Below are positions 22,289-33,905 of a DNA stretch of 64,000 nt, piece after piece. The notes beneath the pieces are model-generated. The model saw only the letters and a program-made list of their open reading frames with translations. It ran no database searches and was not told the origin of the DNA. The DNA comes from Chloranthus sessilifolius. Lineage: Eukaryota; Streptophyta; Magnoliopsida; Chloranthales; Chloranthaceae. The stretch spans positions 152,043,725 to 152,107,724 of the forward strand of contig CM037588.1 in assembly GCA_021018995.1 (NCBI GenBank). The letters are read 5' to 3'. Each line of letters opens with the position of its first letter. The first letter of the stretch is position 1. The translations under genes were made by a program, and so were the position numbers.

Positions 22289-23935
22289 AGAGACTGAGAG
22301 GGGTCCCCGGACCCTCAAACTTTTTGTTTTTAAAAAAAAATTAGATTTGATTTTATAAAGTTTGAGTCTTTTCTAAAGACCCCCAAAATTGCTTTAGATA
22401 GACCCCCCCCCCCCCCCCCCCCCAAAATTTTGCAAGCTTTTAAGCTTCTGTAAGTACCACTCTCTCTCTCTCTCTCTAAAAAAAACCCTAAGCACTACCC
22501 CGATAACCCCGTAACCCCTTCTCGCCTTCTCGGCTAAGGATGAGATTCGTTAGCGACGGCAGTTGAGATTCACCGACGACGACCCTGCCAAATACAGCGA
22601 ACCCACCCTTTCACGTAGGTAGGGTTTTTTTTTTTTTTTCTCTCTCTCTCTCTCTCTCTCTCTTCTTCTTCTTCTTCTTCCTCTCTCTCTCTTTCCCTTC
22701 TATTATGCATTTATGTTGTGCCGACAACAGCCATCCCAACCCCCAGGCCACACTTCTACTTCTTCTTCTTCCTCCCTCTCTCTCTGTCTCTCTCTCTCTC
22801 TCTCAGCTGGCAGCCTGGCAATGAACCCCCCACAGCCCACTGTCCACATCCCCTTATACCACATCCCCCTAAACCCTAAATCTCTCTTCCTCTTTCTCTC
22901 TCTTATTCTCAATACTCAATTCCTAACTATTTCTTTCAATTTTTTTCAGGATTTTAGTTGGATTCGTCGGTCAGGCACGTGGTTCATTGGTTCAGATTTG
23001 TCGGAGCTCGCATTATTTTCATCCGACCACGCTAGATTGGAGGTAAAATTAATTTTTTAATTTAAATTGATTTAATTTTATGTTAATGGCAGTAGTATAA
23101 TTTTTTATTTAGTTATGGTTAATGAATGAATCCTCCTCTGTTTTGTGAATATTATACCCACTCTTTTGATCCGATAAGAAGTGTTTTATATTTTTTGTTT
23201 ATATTTATACTATCATTACAATTAGGGGTGATTTTGGATCTTATAAGAAACGTTTAAAAAAAAAAAGAAAATTTATAACTAAGGGTGATTTTAGCCATAT
23301 GGCTTCCAAGACAGAATGATCAAATTGATAATTGTTAAAATTGATTAATTAATTATTGATTTATTCATTCTAACGGTGATTACTGTTGTAATTAGTAATG
23401 TGAGAATAAATAAAAAACTTTGGAATATAAAAGGAAGGAATTGCCAGTGTTTTGATCCGTTTCTGCTTTGAACGGGAATAGGTTATATCCTTTCCATGAA
23501 ATTTTAAATGCATTGGAAGTTTCAAATATGATTAAGATTGATTTTTATATGCATTTGTTTTTTTTTTCCCTTTATCTTCGTTCAATTTCGATGCTTAGCT
23601 CTATAAATCTATAGATTTATACATCAGAAAGCTATACCTTTCATAGAAATTGTACTTAAGCACAGATAAAAGGAAGGAATTGTTCGTTCCTGGTTGGTTT
23701 CTACTTTGAACAAGAATTGGTTATATCCATTCAATGATATTTTAGATGCATTGGAACTTTCAAATATGATTAAAATTGTATTTTAATGTCTATCCATTTT
23801 AGCTGGTGAGTAATGATTGCTTGATATTCATTTTAAATATTTACTTGAGATTTATTTGTATTTAGACTATTTTTTAATACACTCATGACATTTATTTTCG
23901 TTAGGTCATATTCTTCCTTTACCATTGGAGCAGTC
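22289..23935 (+). other. hAT 5' region: leader with CT tracts and a probable intron
   Basis: No domain is coded here. 'tttttttcag' at 22940-22949 looks like a 3' splice site and 'ggaggtaaaat' at 23040 a 5' splice site, suggesting a short non-coding exon (22950-23041) followed by an AT-rich intron up to the transposase ATG. Two similar blocks (23440-23540 and 23668-23775, sharing 'aaggaaggaattg' and 'ttggttatatcc') form a divergent internal duplication of about 100 bases. Confidence 0.45.
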
Positions 23936-26376
23936 ATGCATAGATACTTTAGAATAAAGGTTGACATCATGCCTCCTACCTTAGAACATGCTATTGTTCA
24001 CCCTCCTTCCGTCTTAGAAAATAAAGATATGCCAACTACCTTGGAAAATAATGAACATGAAAAAACTTAACTTGGCTCAAAGCGAAGTCATGCAGAAAAT
24101 GATAAAGTGTCTACTCGTTTAAAAAATGATAAACTTGAGCAAGGGGGCATTAGCTCAAAGAGGACTCATATTGAAAATGATGATACATCTATTGCCTTAG
24201 AAAATGATGAGCATGAACAAGTCCAATCTAGCTCAAAGCAAAGTCATGTAAAGGTTGATTTAGAAAATCTTTCAGCAGATCCCAGATTACGTATTCCAAT
24301 TTCAGTGTACTATCCTAATGATCAAGAATTGGCTCGAAGAGCATATTTGCAAAAAGGTCCATGTCAGCCTCATAATCACACATTTTTTCAGAGAAACATA
24401 TCAGGAAAATCACGACGATTTCAACCCAAGTGGTTTAAGATGTGTGGAAGTTGATTAGAATATAGCATATCAAAGGAAAAATTAGTTTGCTTATGTTGCT
24501 ATCTTTTTAGACCAGCTACAGCAACAAGGGTGCAAGGGGGTACTAACTGTTTTATGGTTGAAGGATTTTATAATTGGAAGAAGCCTAATAACTTTATAAC
24601 TCATGTTGGAGAGCCCGACAGTGCTCACAACCTAGCTCATCAGAAGTGTCAAAATTTATTGAATCAAAATCAACACATTTAGACACTTTTCGTGGGCATC
24701 AGTAAACTGCATTCGATATCTTCTTCATCAAGGATTACCTTTTCGTGGGCACAATAAATCAGATGTTTCAAGCAATCGAGAAACTTTCGTGTACTCTTAC
24801 AAATTCTGGTCGTTCATAATGAAGAAATTAGAAATATCGCATTAAATAATGCTCTCGACCATCTCAAAATGATTGCACTCATATCTAGAAAGAAATTGTA
24901 AGTGCAATTGCGAGGGATCTCACAAAAACTATTATTGAGAATCTTGGAGACATCGTATTTGTTATTTTGATTGACGAATCTTGTGATATATCTATTAAAG
25001 AGCAAATGACCATTATTTTACGTTATGTAGATAAGAGGGGATGTGTAATTGAGTGATTCTTTAGAATAGTACATGTTACGGAAACCATCGATGTAGCACT
25101 GAAGGATGCGATTGATGCATTATTTGCCTAACATGAGTTGAGTATAAAGAAATTGCGCGGGTAGGGTTATGACGATGCCAGTAATATGAAATGTCATTAT
25201 ATTGGACTTAAGATGCTCATAATGAAGGAGAATGACTATGCCTATTATATTCATTGTTTTACTCATCAACTTCAATTAGCACTTGTTAGAGTTACAAAAC
25301 ATAATATTAAAATCGGGACACTCTTTATTGTGGTTTCTAGTGTAGTTAATATTGTTGGAGCATCTACCAAACGTAGTGATATTCTTTGAGAGTGAGGACC
25401 TTTCAATTGGGCAGGGTTTGAATCAGGAAACTACGTTAATATGGGCAGGTGATATACATTGGGGCTCACACTATAAGTCATTGATATGTATTAGAGTCTT
25501 GTTCTCTTCTGTGATTGATGTACTTGGGATTGTCCTAGATGATAGCTCAAATTATGATCAAAGAGCTGCAACAAGGGACCTATTAATCTTAATATGCTAT
25601 TTTCAGTTTGTATTCACCTTACATGTAATGGAAAAAATATTGGGGATCACAGATGATCTGTCAAATGTATTACAAAAATAAGAATAAGATACTGTGAATG
25701 TCATAGATCTGGTTAAAGTAGCTAAGGTGAGATTGCAACTTATGAGAGACGCCGAATGGGATTCTATCATCAAAGAAGTATCTTTATTCTGTAACAAATA
25801 TAAAATCAGTGTCCTTAACATGATGATACGTATGTGGAACTAGGGCGGCCACGACGCAGAGCTAAATAAATAACATATCTATATCATTATCGTGTTGAAT
25901 TATTTTATGTTGTTATTGATCAACAACTACAAGAGCTTAACAACCATTTCGATGAAGTGAATATCGAATTACTTCTTTGTATGACATGCCTAAATTCAAG
26001 CAATTCATTCTTAGCTTTTGACAAGGAAAAATTAGTTCGGCTTGTTGAATTTTATCCGATTGAATTTTCTGCAATGGATCTCGCGATTCTTGATAATCAA
26101 CTTGCGACTTACATTCTTGATGTGCACTCTAAAAGTGAGTTCTCGAAGATACACGGGATTAGTGGGTTTGCTCAGAAAATGGTTGAGAAGAAAAAAAATA
26201 TTTTATATCCATATGTTTACTTGCTCATAACATTAGCATTAATCCTATCAGTTGTCACTGCTACTGTTGAGAGGGCATTTTCTGCTATGTATGCTATAAA
26301 AAATAGAATTCGAAACTGAATGACAGATCAGTGGATGAATGATTGTTTGATCACATACATTGAGAGACATTTTTAA
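23936..26376 (+). pseudogene. hAT transposase (TTF-type / DUF4371 / dimerisation), broken
   Basis: The ATG at 23936 gives MHRYFRIK, the usual start of this family. A serine- and glutamate-rich region follows, then the TTF-type zinc-finger region (24280-24650: LRIPISVYYPNDQELARRAYLQKGP, FQPKWFKMCGS, LVCLCCYLF, WKKPNNFITH). The RNase-H-like DUF4371 part (24890-25700) contains VFVILIDESCDIS, YDDASNM and IHCFTHQLQLAL. The hAT C-terminal dimerisation domain (26170-26376) reads YPYVYLLITLAL, VVTATVERAFSAMYAIKNRIRN and NDCLITYIERHF. There are many stops (for example after FKMCGS and NQHI) and frameshifts. The normal product is a nuclear transposase. It belongs to the ZMYM1-like group of plant hAT proteins. 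Confidence 0.9.
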
Positions 26377-27263
26377 TAGCATTGAAAATGAAAAAAATTC
26401 TCCAACGCTTTTAGAATATGAAACCCCGTCGAGGAAAATTATAATTTTGAAAAGATGTCTTTATTATAATAGTAGAATGATTTTTTGGAGAGTTATTTAT
26501 CTTTTTTTATATTTTATGATTTTTAGATAATTTTTTAAATAATATATATCGACTACGGCCCCCCATCAAGTAAATTCTGGGTCCGCCCCTAGTTTTTAGG
26601 GTTTTTAAGAGCTTGGAGAAGAGAGAAATGAGTTTAATGGTGAATGATAGGGTGATGACTTGAATGACATAAGAGTGATATCTAAGGCTAGGAAGGGCAT
26701 TTTGGTCCTAAAAAAATAAACCCCAAGCTTTGGGATGGTCCACAAGTCAAACCCTAAATTAAAAATCAATAATTTTTTAAAAAATGATTTTTTTCAATTT
26801 TGAGAAGCTAGGGCCCGTTTTAGAGTAGAGCCACCCTATGTAAAAAAATAAATTTTTTATTTTTATTTTTACTCATGTTCAATGGATGCATTGGCTCGAG
26901 CTACCCCAAAATGATATATTATAATAGTCAATCGATGTTTTCTATCAAAAGTTATGGTATTCGAAAGTTCGAGGGTCGCACAACATCATGAATCCGTAAA
27001 ATGCAATCTTTTGGGCTCTTAGGCCTCCGTGGGCTAACTTGTTAGCCCAGGTTAGGTCCAGTATGGACCCAATGGGTTTAGTTTAGATTCTATGGGCCTG
27101 GTTGGGGTTTATAAGGGTCTAGGAAGGGTTCTAAGGGTCCGAGAAGGATTTTAAAGGTTCGGGTTAATTTCTAAGGGTTCGGGAAGTGTTTTCAGAAGGT
27201 CGAAAGCACATCGTTCTCGAAGTATGGGTCATTCGACCCTTGATTTAATTTTGGGTGTCTACA

Positions 27264-27540
27264 AATGCCCCTCTTTGATATATAATCACTAATGATCATA
27301 TGTCAAAGAAAGAGTCATCCGAAGAGGCCCAAGGCAAACGCTCTCGGACCCGCTGTATCTAAAGCGAACCTCAAACATCAAAAAGAAAAAAATATGGAGA
27401 GTGAAGTAAGCCCATTACATTGGGAAAACATCTGTCACTTGAAATTATCGGTCCCCAAGCGCTTAGCGAAATTACTGGGCGATCAGGTGGGCGATCGAGT
27501 TGCTGGTACCGTTATATTTTTCTAAATCTTGATATTATTG
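27264..27540 (-). other. Polypurine tract and 3' UTR fragment of a Tat element
   Basis: On the minus strand TCAAAGAGGGGCATT (27278-27264) directly precedes the LTR start TGTAGACACCC, as a polypurine tract does. The further 260 bases to the right are then a piece of the element's 3' UTR. The 77-codon plus-strand frame here has no recognisable domain and I do not call it a gene. Confidence 0.65.
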
Positions 27541-27911
27541 ATAATTTTTTTGATCGATAAATCTCACCCTTCCATTGCTTTAATGAGAGAAAAATATGAT
27601 AAATATTTGAACCCAATTCCTATAAATCTAGCATTAGCTAATATGATGGACCCATGATATAAATTAACTCTACTAAGAATTATTTTATCATTGACTAACA
27701 ATAACAATAAGCAAAAAATTGAAGATGACATGAGTAACTATAAATCTAAATGTTTTGAACTTTTTAAATATAAAATAATATTAAATAAAAACACTAACAT
27801 TGAATAATCTAATACTTATGGGTTTTCTTCTATTATGAAAAAATATGCCCATCAATATAACAATGTAGAAAAATCTATTTAATCATTGCTCTCACACGCT
27901 AGAAATGAATT

Positions 27912-30461
27912 TGTAACGACCCTAAAATTCTGAAACTTTTGACTGCTTTGTTATATGTGCCTAGCACGGAAATTGAGACTAATTTAAAATTTGATAATAT
28001 GAATATTAATATAAAGATTAATAATCCATAGGTGTGTGAAGTGACATGTCACTTGCGACACAAGTCCGAGATGCAATTAGATTCGTTACAGAATGTTATA
28101 TACACGAGAGTAATGTGTGTGGTTAACACCAGATCAAAGTATTTGAAATGAAAATATCCTAGATATTTCCATTTGTAGCTTATAAGAGAAGGAAGGGTAG
28201 GAATGCCAAATACCTCTTCTCTTTACTCTGAATCCTTGCATACAAGCTACAGCTAAGAGAACTCCCTCTACTGAGCCAAGACTTGAGAAACCCTAGGTTA
28301 CGGAGCCCTGATTAAGAATGTGAAGAAATCGACGCGTGTACGTCGAATCGGTTTGAGAGAGTGCAATACACATCTCTGTATTAGCGTGGAGTTGTACCTC
28401 TGGTTTTTCGGAGAGCTCAAGTAGCAAACTCTCCGATTCGAATCCAAAACCCACGTTGGATCGCAAATGCTGTGAACCAAGGAGCAGCCATCAAAGAGGT
28501 GATTTACCACGTATTTATAGGAGTTATAATGCAATAAATATATGTGATTGTGAGCGTGAATGATTCATGGATGAAATAGGGATAAAATCAATGAACCTCA
28601 TTAATGACTGAAACTGTCATATCCGATCGATCAAATTATAATCCGATCGATCAAATTTGGGATTTGATCGATCGAATTGTATAGTTTCCTATAGAACAGG
28701 AGATCTATCTTTGGAAGTTAATGCCCGATAAGATTGACCGATCAAATTGGTGATTTGATCGATCACATTTGGAACTGATCAATCAAACTATGAAGTTCTT
28801 TGATAAATTGAATTTTATAAATAACCTATAGAACAAGAGGCCTGTTTTTCTGAAATCTTGACTTGGAATATTCGATCGATCAAATATAAGGATTGATCGA
28901 TCAAATTGAGGATTCGATCGATCAAATAAGGAGATTGATCGATCGAATTTCCTCTTATTCTGTATGTATGAAATGTTAGCTTCTGATCGATCAAACATGA
29001 TAATTGATCGATCAACTTGAGAATTCGATCGATCAAATAGGGAGTTGATTGATCAGATTTCCTCTATTCTGTTTGTATAGAAGTAAGGCATCTGATCGAT
29101 CAAATGATGAGTTGATCGATCAGATGTGAATCTGATAGATCAAATAGGGAAGTTGATCGATCAAAATCCCTGTTTGGCCTGTTTTAATTTTTGAGAAAAA
29201 TACTGTTGGGCAGTGTACCAAATTCTGTTCTGACACTTAGTACACTATACGTATGGTCTAGATCAAGACCAGGACACCTTTAAAAGCTTTAGATTTCCAG
29301 AGAAAAACCTGATTTGAGGTAAGGGAAATTCAACCTAACTTGTATCCAATTTGTAGTTTGAGTATTCGTATTTGACTTCTGTTATTTCAAAAGCATGGCA
29401 TGCATATAATAAAGCTCTGTTATATGTGATTTCTGTATCTCTGCTCTGCTCTGATTCTTGATATATATGCTCTGATTTAAAGTTCATGTGATGAATCTCC
29501 CTGACGTGGTAGGATACCTATGACCGGCACGACGGGATATCCGTGTATCTGATTTGTAAACCTTCTGGCACAAGTTAGTCTCCTTTGAAAAGGTTTGATG
29601 TAAATATCTGAAGTTGTTCATTGAACGACGATGGTCGGGGTTATCCATCGGCACACATCTGGCTACCATGTACTAAATTCATGGGAGTTATTTAAGTATA
29701 GAATTTAAGCCATTAAGTACTGTAAGCATGCATCTAAAAACTCTGAGAATATAGTATGTTTCTGATAATTCTGCATCTGTTCTGTTTATTAAGAGCTCTG
29801 CATCCAATATCTGTTCATTCTATCTGCATTCTCTGATTTGAATATCTGTTTAGAGTTACGTTTTGCAAACCATGTTATACATTTTAGATGCAATTTACTT
29901 GAGTTTCTTCTATTGAGCTTAGATGGATAGCTCGCCCTGTTTCTATATAATAGGTTCTGAGGTTAGGGCTCCCGACACGGAGAGTGATCCTGATTACCAG
30001 CCCGAGGTGGAGGCTGGAGGACACTGATACCCCTGCTAACAAGTTCTATCAGTAGTTAGGGTATTAGTTCTGTATTTTAGGTTATGTACTTGTATTTTTG
30101 GATTATCTGTGTGCCTGGTGGCCACTTTTCTATATTTATTTACTGTAGATGTTTGTTTATAGCATTATACATTCTATAGGAACCATTATTGAGAACCATT
30201 ATTTTGAGTGATGGTTGTCCATCACCAGTGGTTCTTCTTGGTTCCTTTTTGAGGATGTATATTCTTTTAATTTACATATATGTATTGCTTTGTTCCTTTC
30301 TTTTATTTTAGAGACTTATGATGACTAGATCTGCCACTCTAGATAGTGTCTGCTCTCATTTCTGCTAGATGAGCAGACACTCCATAGTTTGTTCTGGGGA
30401 TCATCAAGGTTTATGATTCTGGTAGCACGGGTTTCCAGGTGTAGAAATTCAAGCTATCATA
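27912..30461 (+). repeat. 5' LTR of the chromovirus
   Basis: 2550 bp, from TGTAACGACCC to GCTATCATA; the last base pair is TA where the 3' LTR has CA. It matches 38108-40771 along its whole length, with indels mainly in the GATCGATC patch. It is followed after two bases by the primer site. Confidence 0.93.
28620..29165. repeat. GATCGATCAAA array in the 5' LTR
   Basis: About two dozen copies of the palindrome GATCGATC or close variants, mostly as YYGATCGATCAAAT or in opposite orientation, separated by 10-40 bases of non-repeated sequence. They occur as paired, face-to-face motifs (TTTGATCGATCAAA-like). Their density is far above the rest of the LTR. Confidence 0.9.
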
Positions 30462-30463
30462 GT

Positions 30464-30475
30464 TGGTATTAGAGC
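30464..30475 (+). other. Primer binding site, tRNA-iMet
   Basis: TGGTATTAGAGC, one transition from TGGTATCAGAGC, the complement of the 3' end of plant initiator tRNA-Met. It sits two bases after the 5' LTR. Confidence 0.9.
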
Positions 30476-30555
30476 CTAGGCATTAGGTTGAGCCATGGGT
30501 TTAGGTTTGATTGTTTACACAATCTATGTATTGATCAATGTTGTTATTTTCACAA

Positions 30556-31797
30556 TGACAGACCAGTATTATGGGCCCACGATTCAAAGGCGGACGTGAT
30601 AGAAGAAGAGAGGGACCAAGATTGGTTCCGATGCGAGAGATCCCTGGAGTTACTGGTACATCTCGAGGATTAGGATTCATATCGGGTGAGGATGTTGTTC
30701 TGGTAGGACCAAGAGGAGGAAGAGGAGGTGGTGATAGTAGAATGGAGCAAGTGTTGGAAGCTTTGGCTGCCAACGTAGCTCAACAGACGGGTGCGATGAA
30801 TCAACATGCAGCTAAACCACCTCACCAACCCGCAATTTTATCGAGTTTAGGAGAATGAGACCTCCTAATTTCTCAGGTCAGATAGATCCTATTAAGACCG
30901 AGGGATGAATAGAGGAGATGGAGAAAGCTTTTGAGGTGCTTCAATGCACTGATGTTGAGAAGGTGTGTTGGGCAACCTTCAAACTCGATGGGGAAGCGGG
31001 GCCTTGGTTGAAATCAGTATCAAGACACCGTGAATAAAGAATTCCCCAATATCCCTTAGGCGTGGGCTGAGTTCGTTGAAACTTTTAACGACAAGTACTT
31101 TCCCAAGATTGTGAAGCATCAATAGGAAATGAAGTTTATCAAGTTGGAAGAAGGTGCTATGACAGTGCACGAGTATATTACTGAGTTTGATAGGTTATCA
31201 AGATTTGCTCTGCAGCACGTAGCCACCGAGTCGATGCGAGCTCAGAAGTTTCAACTTGGCTTGAGGCCAAACCTACAAAAAGAAGTGGTCATATGAGAGT
31301 TGGAGACATATGCAGCAGTTATGTCTAAGGCTCTCATTTCTAAAGAGGAGAACCATAAACAGTTTGCTTAGAGAGATAGGCAAAATAAAGAGAGGTCATT
31401 TCAGGGACAATCTCATAACCTTTATTAGAATAAGAGGGCTAGGTTCTCCAGACCTCCTAGATACCCTACTCACTCTAGGCCAACAATATCTTCAGGCCCG
31501 AGTTCTTATGATCAGTACCTATATCATCCAGACTATTCAGATCATTTGGTTCTTCTATTAATAGAGCTTCTATCGCACAGGGAACTTCACAGGTCATTCA
31601 CTCCTGCTCCATCATGTGCCAAGTGTGGGAAACCACACAAGATGGAGAACTGCAAGAGAGATACAGGAGCTTGCTTCAGGTGTGACAAGATGAGCCACAT
31701 GATTAGGAATTGCCCTGAGGAGAGCAAGGAAAGCAAGGAGCAGGCTGGATCGGTATCCCTGACATCAAATGAAGTCATCCAAGGTATCTTTACACTT
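30556..31797 (+). pseudogene. Chromovirus gag, broken
   Basis: The likely start is ATG at 30556, with the frame soon shifted. Recognisable are a Gly/Arg-rich N-terminus (30690-30730), the capsid segment RPPNFSGQID, IEEMEKAFEVLQC and FKLDGEAGPWL (30860-31010), then VHEYITEFDRLSRFAL and FQLGLRPNLQKEV (31165-31290). Two zinc knuckles follow at about 31614-31715: CAKCGKPHKMENC and CFRCDKMSHMIRNC. Stops at 30906, in HQ*EMKF, in VI*ELET and in LY*NKR each fit a Trp, Gln or Arg codon changed by one transition. The protein would form the particle shell and bind RNA. Confidence 0.88.
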
Positions 31798-31912
31798 TAA
31801 GAGTTAATTTAATTCATTGATATTCATCGAATATGGCATGTTTTGACAAATTTATGCATAAGAATATTAGTGACTTTTTCCCTTAACTTATAGTTTAATA
31901 TACAAATACAAG
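31784..31912 (+). other. Putative intron between gag and protease
   Basis: 129 AT-rich bases starting GTATCT and ending TACAAG. They contain stops in all frames, and removal joins VIQ to GTLVMRRKGDES in frame, the expected order of knuckle region and protease. Splicing is inferred from these signals only. A simple insertion is the alternative. Confidence 0.5.
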
Positions 31913-32320
31913 GTACCCTTGTCATGCGTCGTAAAGGCGACGAGAGTCAAGCAAATGCTTGTGTATTGATAGATCCCAAGTCTAGTCATTCATTTATCAT
32001 TATATCATTCTCTGAGAAGTTAAGCATCATTCCCAAAACCCTTGATTTTATCTTAGCCGTATCCGTCCCCACAAGAAGTTCAGTCAGTACGGATACAGTA
32101 TGTCAATCAGTTATCGTGATGATTGAGGATCACGAGACAATGACGGATATGATCATGTTGGATATGGAAGGGTTTGACATGATCCTTGGAATGGATTGAC
32201 TGTCAGAATACCATGCAAGCGTAGACTGTCTTCGGAAGATTGTAACCTTCCGACCCCTAAAGAGGAAGTCCTTTCGCTTATGTGGAATCAAATCCAAGGT
32301 CACACTGTTCATTTCAGTTA
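31913..32320 (+). pseudogene. Chromovirus aspartic protease, active site altered
   Basis: Read in the frame GDESQANACVLIDPKSSHSF and on to DMEGFDMILGMD. The family motif LFDSGATHSF is replaced by LIDPKSSHSF: the Asp remains but Ser-Gly is lost. A TGA at 32197-32199 follows LGMD, where LGMDWL is normal (TGG to TGA). The enzyme would have matured the polyprotein. Confidence 0.85.
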
Positions 32321-32325
32321 TTTGA

Positions 32326-33239
32326 GTGGAGCACATGATGAAGAATGGATGCTGTGGATATCTTACTTACTTACAAGATCATCAGGAGAAGAAGAGGGAC
32401 ATCGCTCTTATCTCTGTTGCATGTGAAAATCCAGAGGTTTTCCCTGAGGAATTACCAGGATTGCAACCTGATCGAGAGATCAAGTTCGCAATTGATTTAG
32501 CACCGCGTACTAAACCATTGTCAAAGGCTCTATATAGAATGGCGCCTGTGGAGTTAAAGAAACTAAAGAAGCAGCTTCAGGAGCTCTTGGACAAAGGTTT
32601 TATCAGGCCGAGTGTATCTCCTTGGGGAGCTCCGATGTTATTTGTGAAGAAGGATGGTTCGATGAGGCTGTGCATCGATTACCGCCAGTTAAAAAAGATG
32701 GCGATTAAAAATTGTTACCCACTGCGCAGATTGACAACCTTTTTGATCAGTTGCAAGGTGCAAGGTTCTTTTCAAAGATTGATCTAAGGTCGGGTTACCA
32801 CCAATTGAAGATCAAGGTGGACGACGTTTCCAAGACTGCATTCCGCATGAGATATGGTTATTACGAGTTCCTGGTTATGCCGTTTGGGCTAACGAATGCA
32901 CCGACATCGTTCATGGACTTGATGAATCGGGTATTCAAGCCACACCTCGATAAATCAGTGGTAGTTTTTGTTAACGATATCCTCATATATTCAAAGACAA
33001 GGGAGGAACACGTTCAACATTTACGAGTTGCTCTTCAAACACTCAAGGACAACCAACTATACGCCAAGCTTAGCAAGTACGAGTTTTGGCTGGATCAGGT
33101 CAATTCCTTAGGCCACGTTATTTCTAAGGAGGGTATAACACTCGATCCTGCAAAGATCGAATCTGTAGTGAATTGGGAGCAACCGAGGACGGTAACAGAA
33201 GTCCGTAGTTTCCTTGGCTTGGTGGGATACTATAGATGA
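32326..33239 (+). pseudogene. Chromovirus reverse transcriptase, catalytic box altered
   Basis: From [20 protein letters not shown] the RT runs through [20 protein letters not shown], a frame change near 32710, [31 protein letters not shown] and the catalytic segment, which reads FVNDILIYS instead of YVDDILIYS. The first catalytic Asp is thus Asn (G to A). It ends [10 protein letters not shown] and FLGLVGYYR, stopped by TGA at 33237-33239, where an Arg codon CGA is expected. Confidence 0.93.
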
Positions 33240-33758
33240 TTTGTGAAAGGGTTCTCTAAACTCTCAGGTCCGCTTATGCAGCTTACAAAGAAGAATGCTA
33301 AGTTTGATTGGACTGAATAGTGTGAGAAGAGTTTTCAAGAACTCAAGACGCGTTTAACTACAACATCAGTTCTAGCTATACCTTCCGGTGGAGGAGGTTT
33401 TGCTATATATAGCGATGCGTCTTACAATGGATTGGACTGTGTTCTCAATCAACACAAGAAGGTTATCGCGTACGGCTCTAGACAACTCAAGGATCATGAT
33501 AAGAACTCTCACTCATGATCTAGAGTTAGCAAAGGTAATTTTTATTTTGAAGTTCTTGAGGCATTATTTGTACGATGAGACGTTTGATATCTTCACCGAT
33601 CACAAGAGCCTTAAGTATTTATTCACCCAGAAGGACCTGAACATGCGACAACGAAAATGGATGGAGTTCTTGAAAGATTATGATTGTTTTATCCAGTATC
33701 ATCCTGGGAAGGCCAACGTAGTAGTGGATGCTTTGAGTAAAAATCTTCAGTTCAGTTA
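33240..33758 (+). pseudogene. Chromovirus RNase H, broken
   Basis: Continues from RT: FVKGFSKLSGPLMQLTKKN, WTE*CEKSF (TAG 33318-33320, CAG expected) and [15 protein letters not shown] with the first catalytic Asp. After frameshifts it continues [20 protein letters not shown] and ends [16 protein letters not shown]. The order matches intact chromoviruses. Confidence 0.9.
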
Positions 33759-33905
33759 GCGCATCTCATTTTGAGAGTGCATCAGTGGCGCTTGCTTGAG
33801 GACATGGCCTTGTGTGATACGAGGTTCAATGTGAAAGGTTCGGGCGCTTTGATGGCCACCCTTGTTATCAGACCGACATTGTTTGAAAATATTCTTAAAT
33901 TTTAA

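Larger units (their letters stand above)
22264..26599 (+). mobile_element. hAT transposon with TIRs and 8-bp target duplication
   Basis: The element runs 22272-26591. Its ends are TAGGGGCAGACAC on the left and the reverse complement of TAGGGGCGGACCC on the right. The flanking 8-bp duplication is GTTTTTGG (22264-22271) and GTTTTTAG (26592-26599), one transition apart. Length 4.3 kb. It carries a leader with CT repeats (22461-22480, 22640-22665, 22775-22805), a run of 21 C (22403-22423) and one broken transposase gene. It sits inside a Tat LTR and so is younger than that LTR. Confidence 0.9.
21549..27263 (-). repeat. Second Tat LTR, interrupted by a hAT element
   Basis: The LTR is in two pieces, 21549-22271 and 26600-27263, with the hAT element and its target duplication between. 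It starts TGTAGACACCC on the minus strand (27263 downward). The conserved AATACCTTCTTGATTGATAACT block, a TATA box (22186-22195) and the end next to the primer site match the first Tat LTR at 16507-17749. Without the insert it is about 1.4 kb. Confidence 0.82.

Noticed and set aside
22460..23060. Possible host-gene leader with CTCTCT tracts and the 115-codon frame at 22713
   Set aside because: It lies wholly inside the hAT element between its TIR and its transposase gene, so it is the leader of that element. The frame is CT-repeat driven.
27292..27525. 77-codon plus-strand frame as a gene
   Set aside because: No domain; it lies opposite a probable Tat 3' UTR next to a polypurine tract.
28620..29165. 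CRISPR-like regularly spaced repeats (GATCGATC patch)
   Set aside because: Plant DNA; motif is short and palindromic, spacing irregular, no cas genes.
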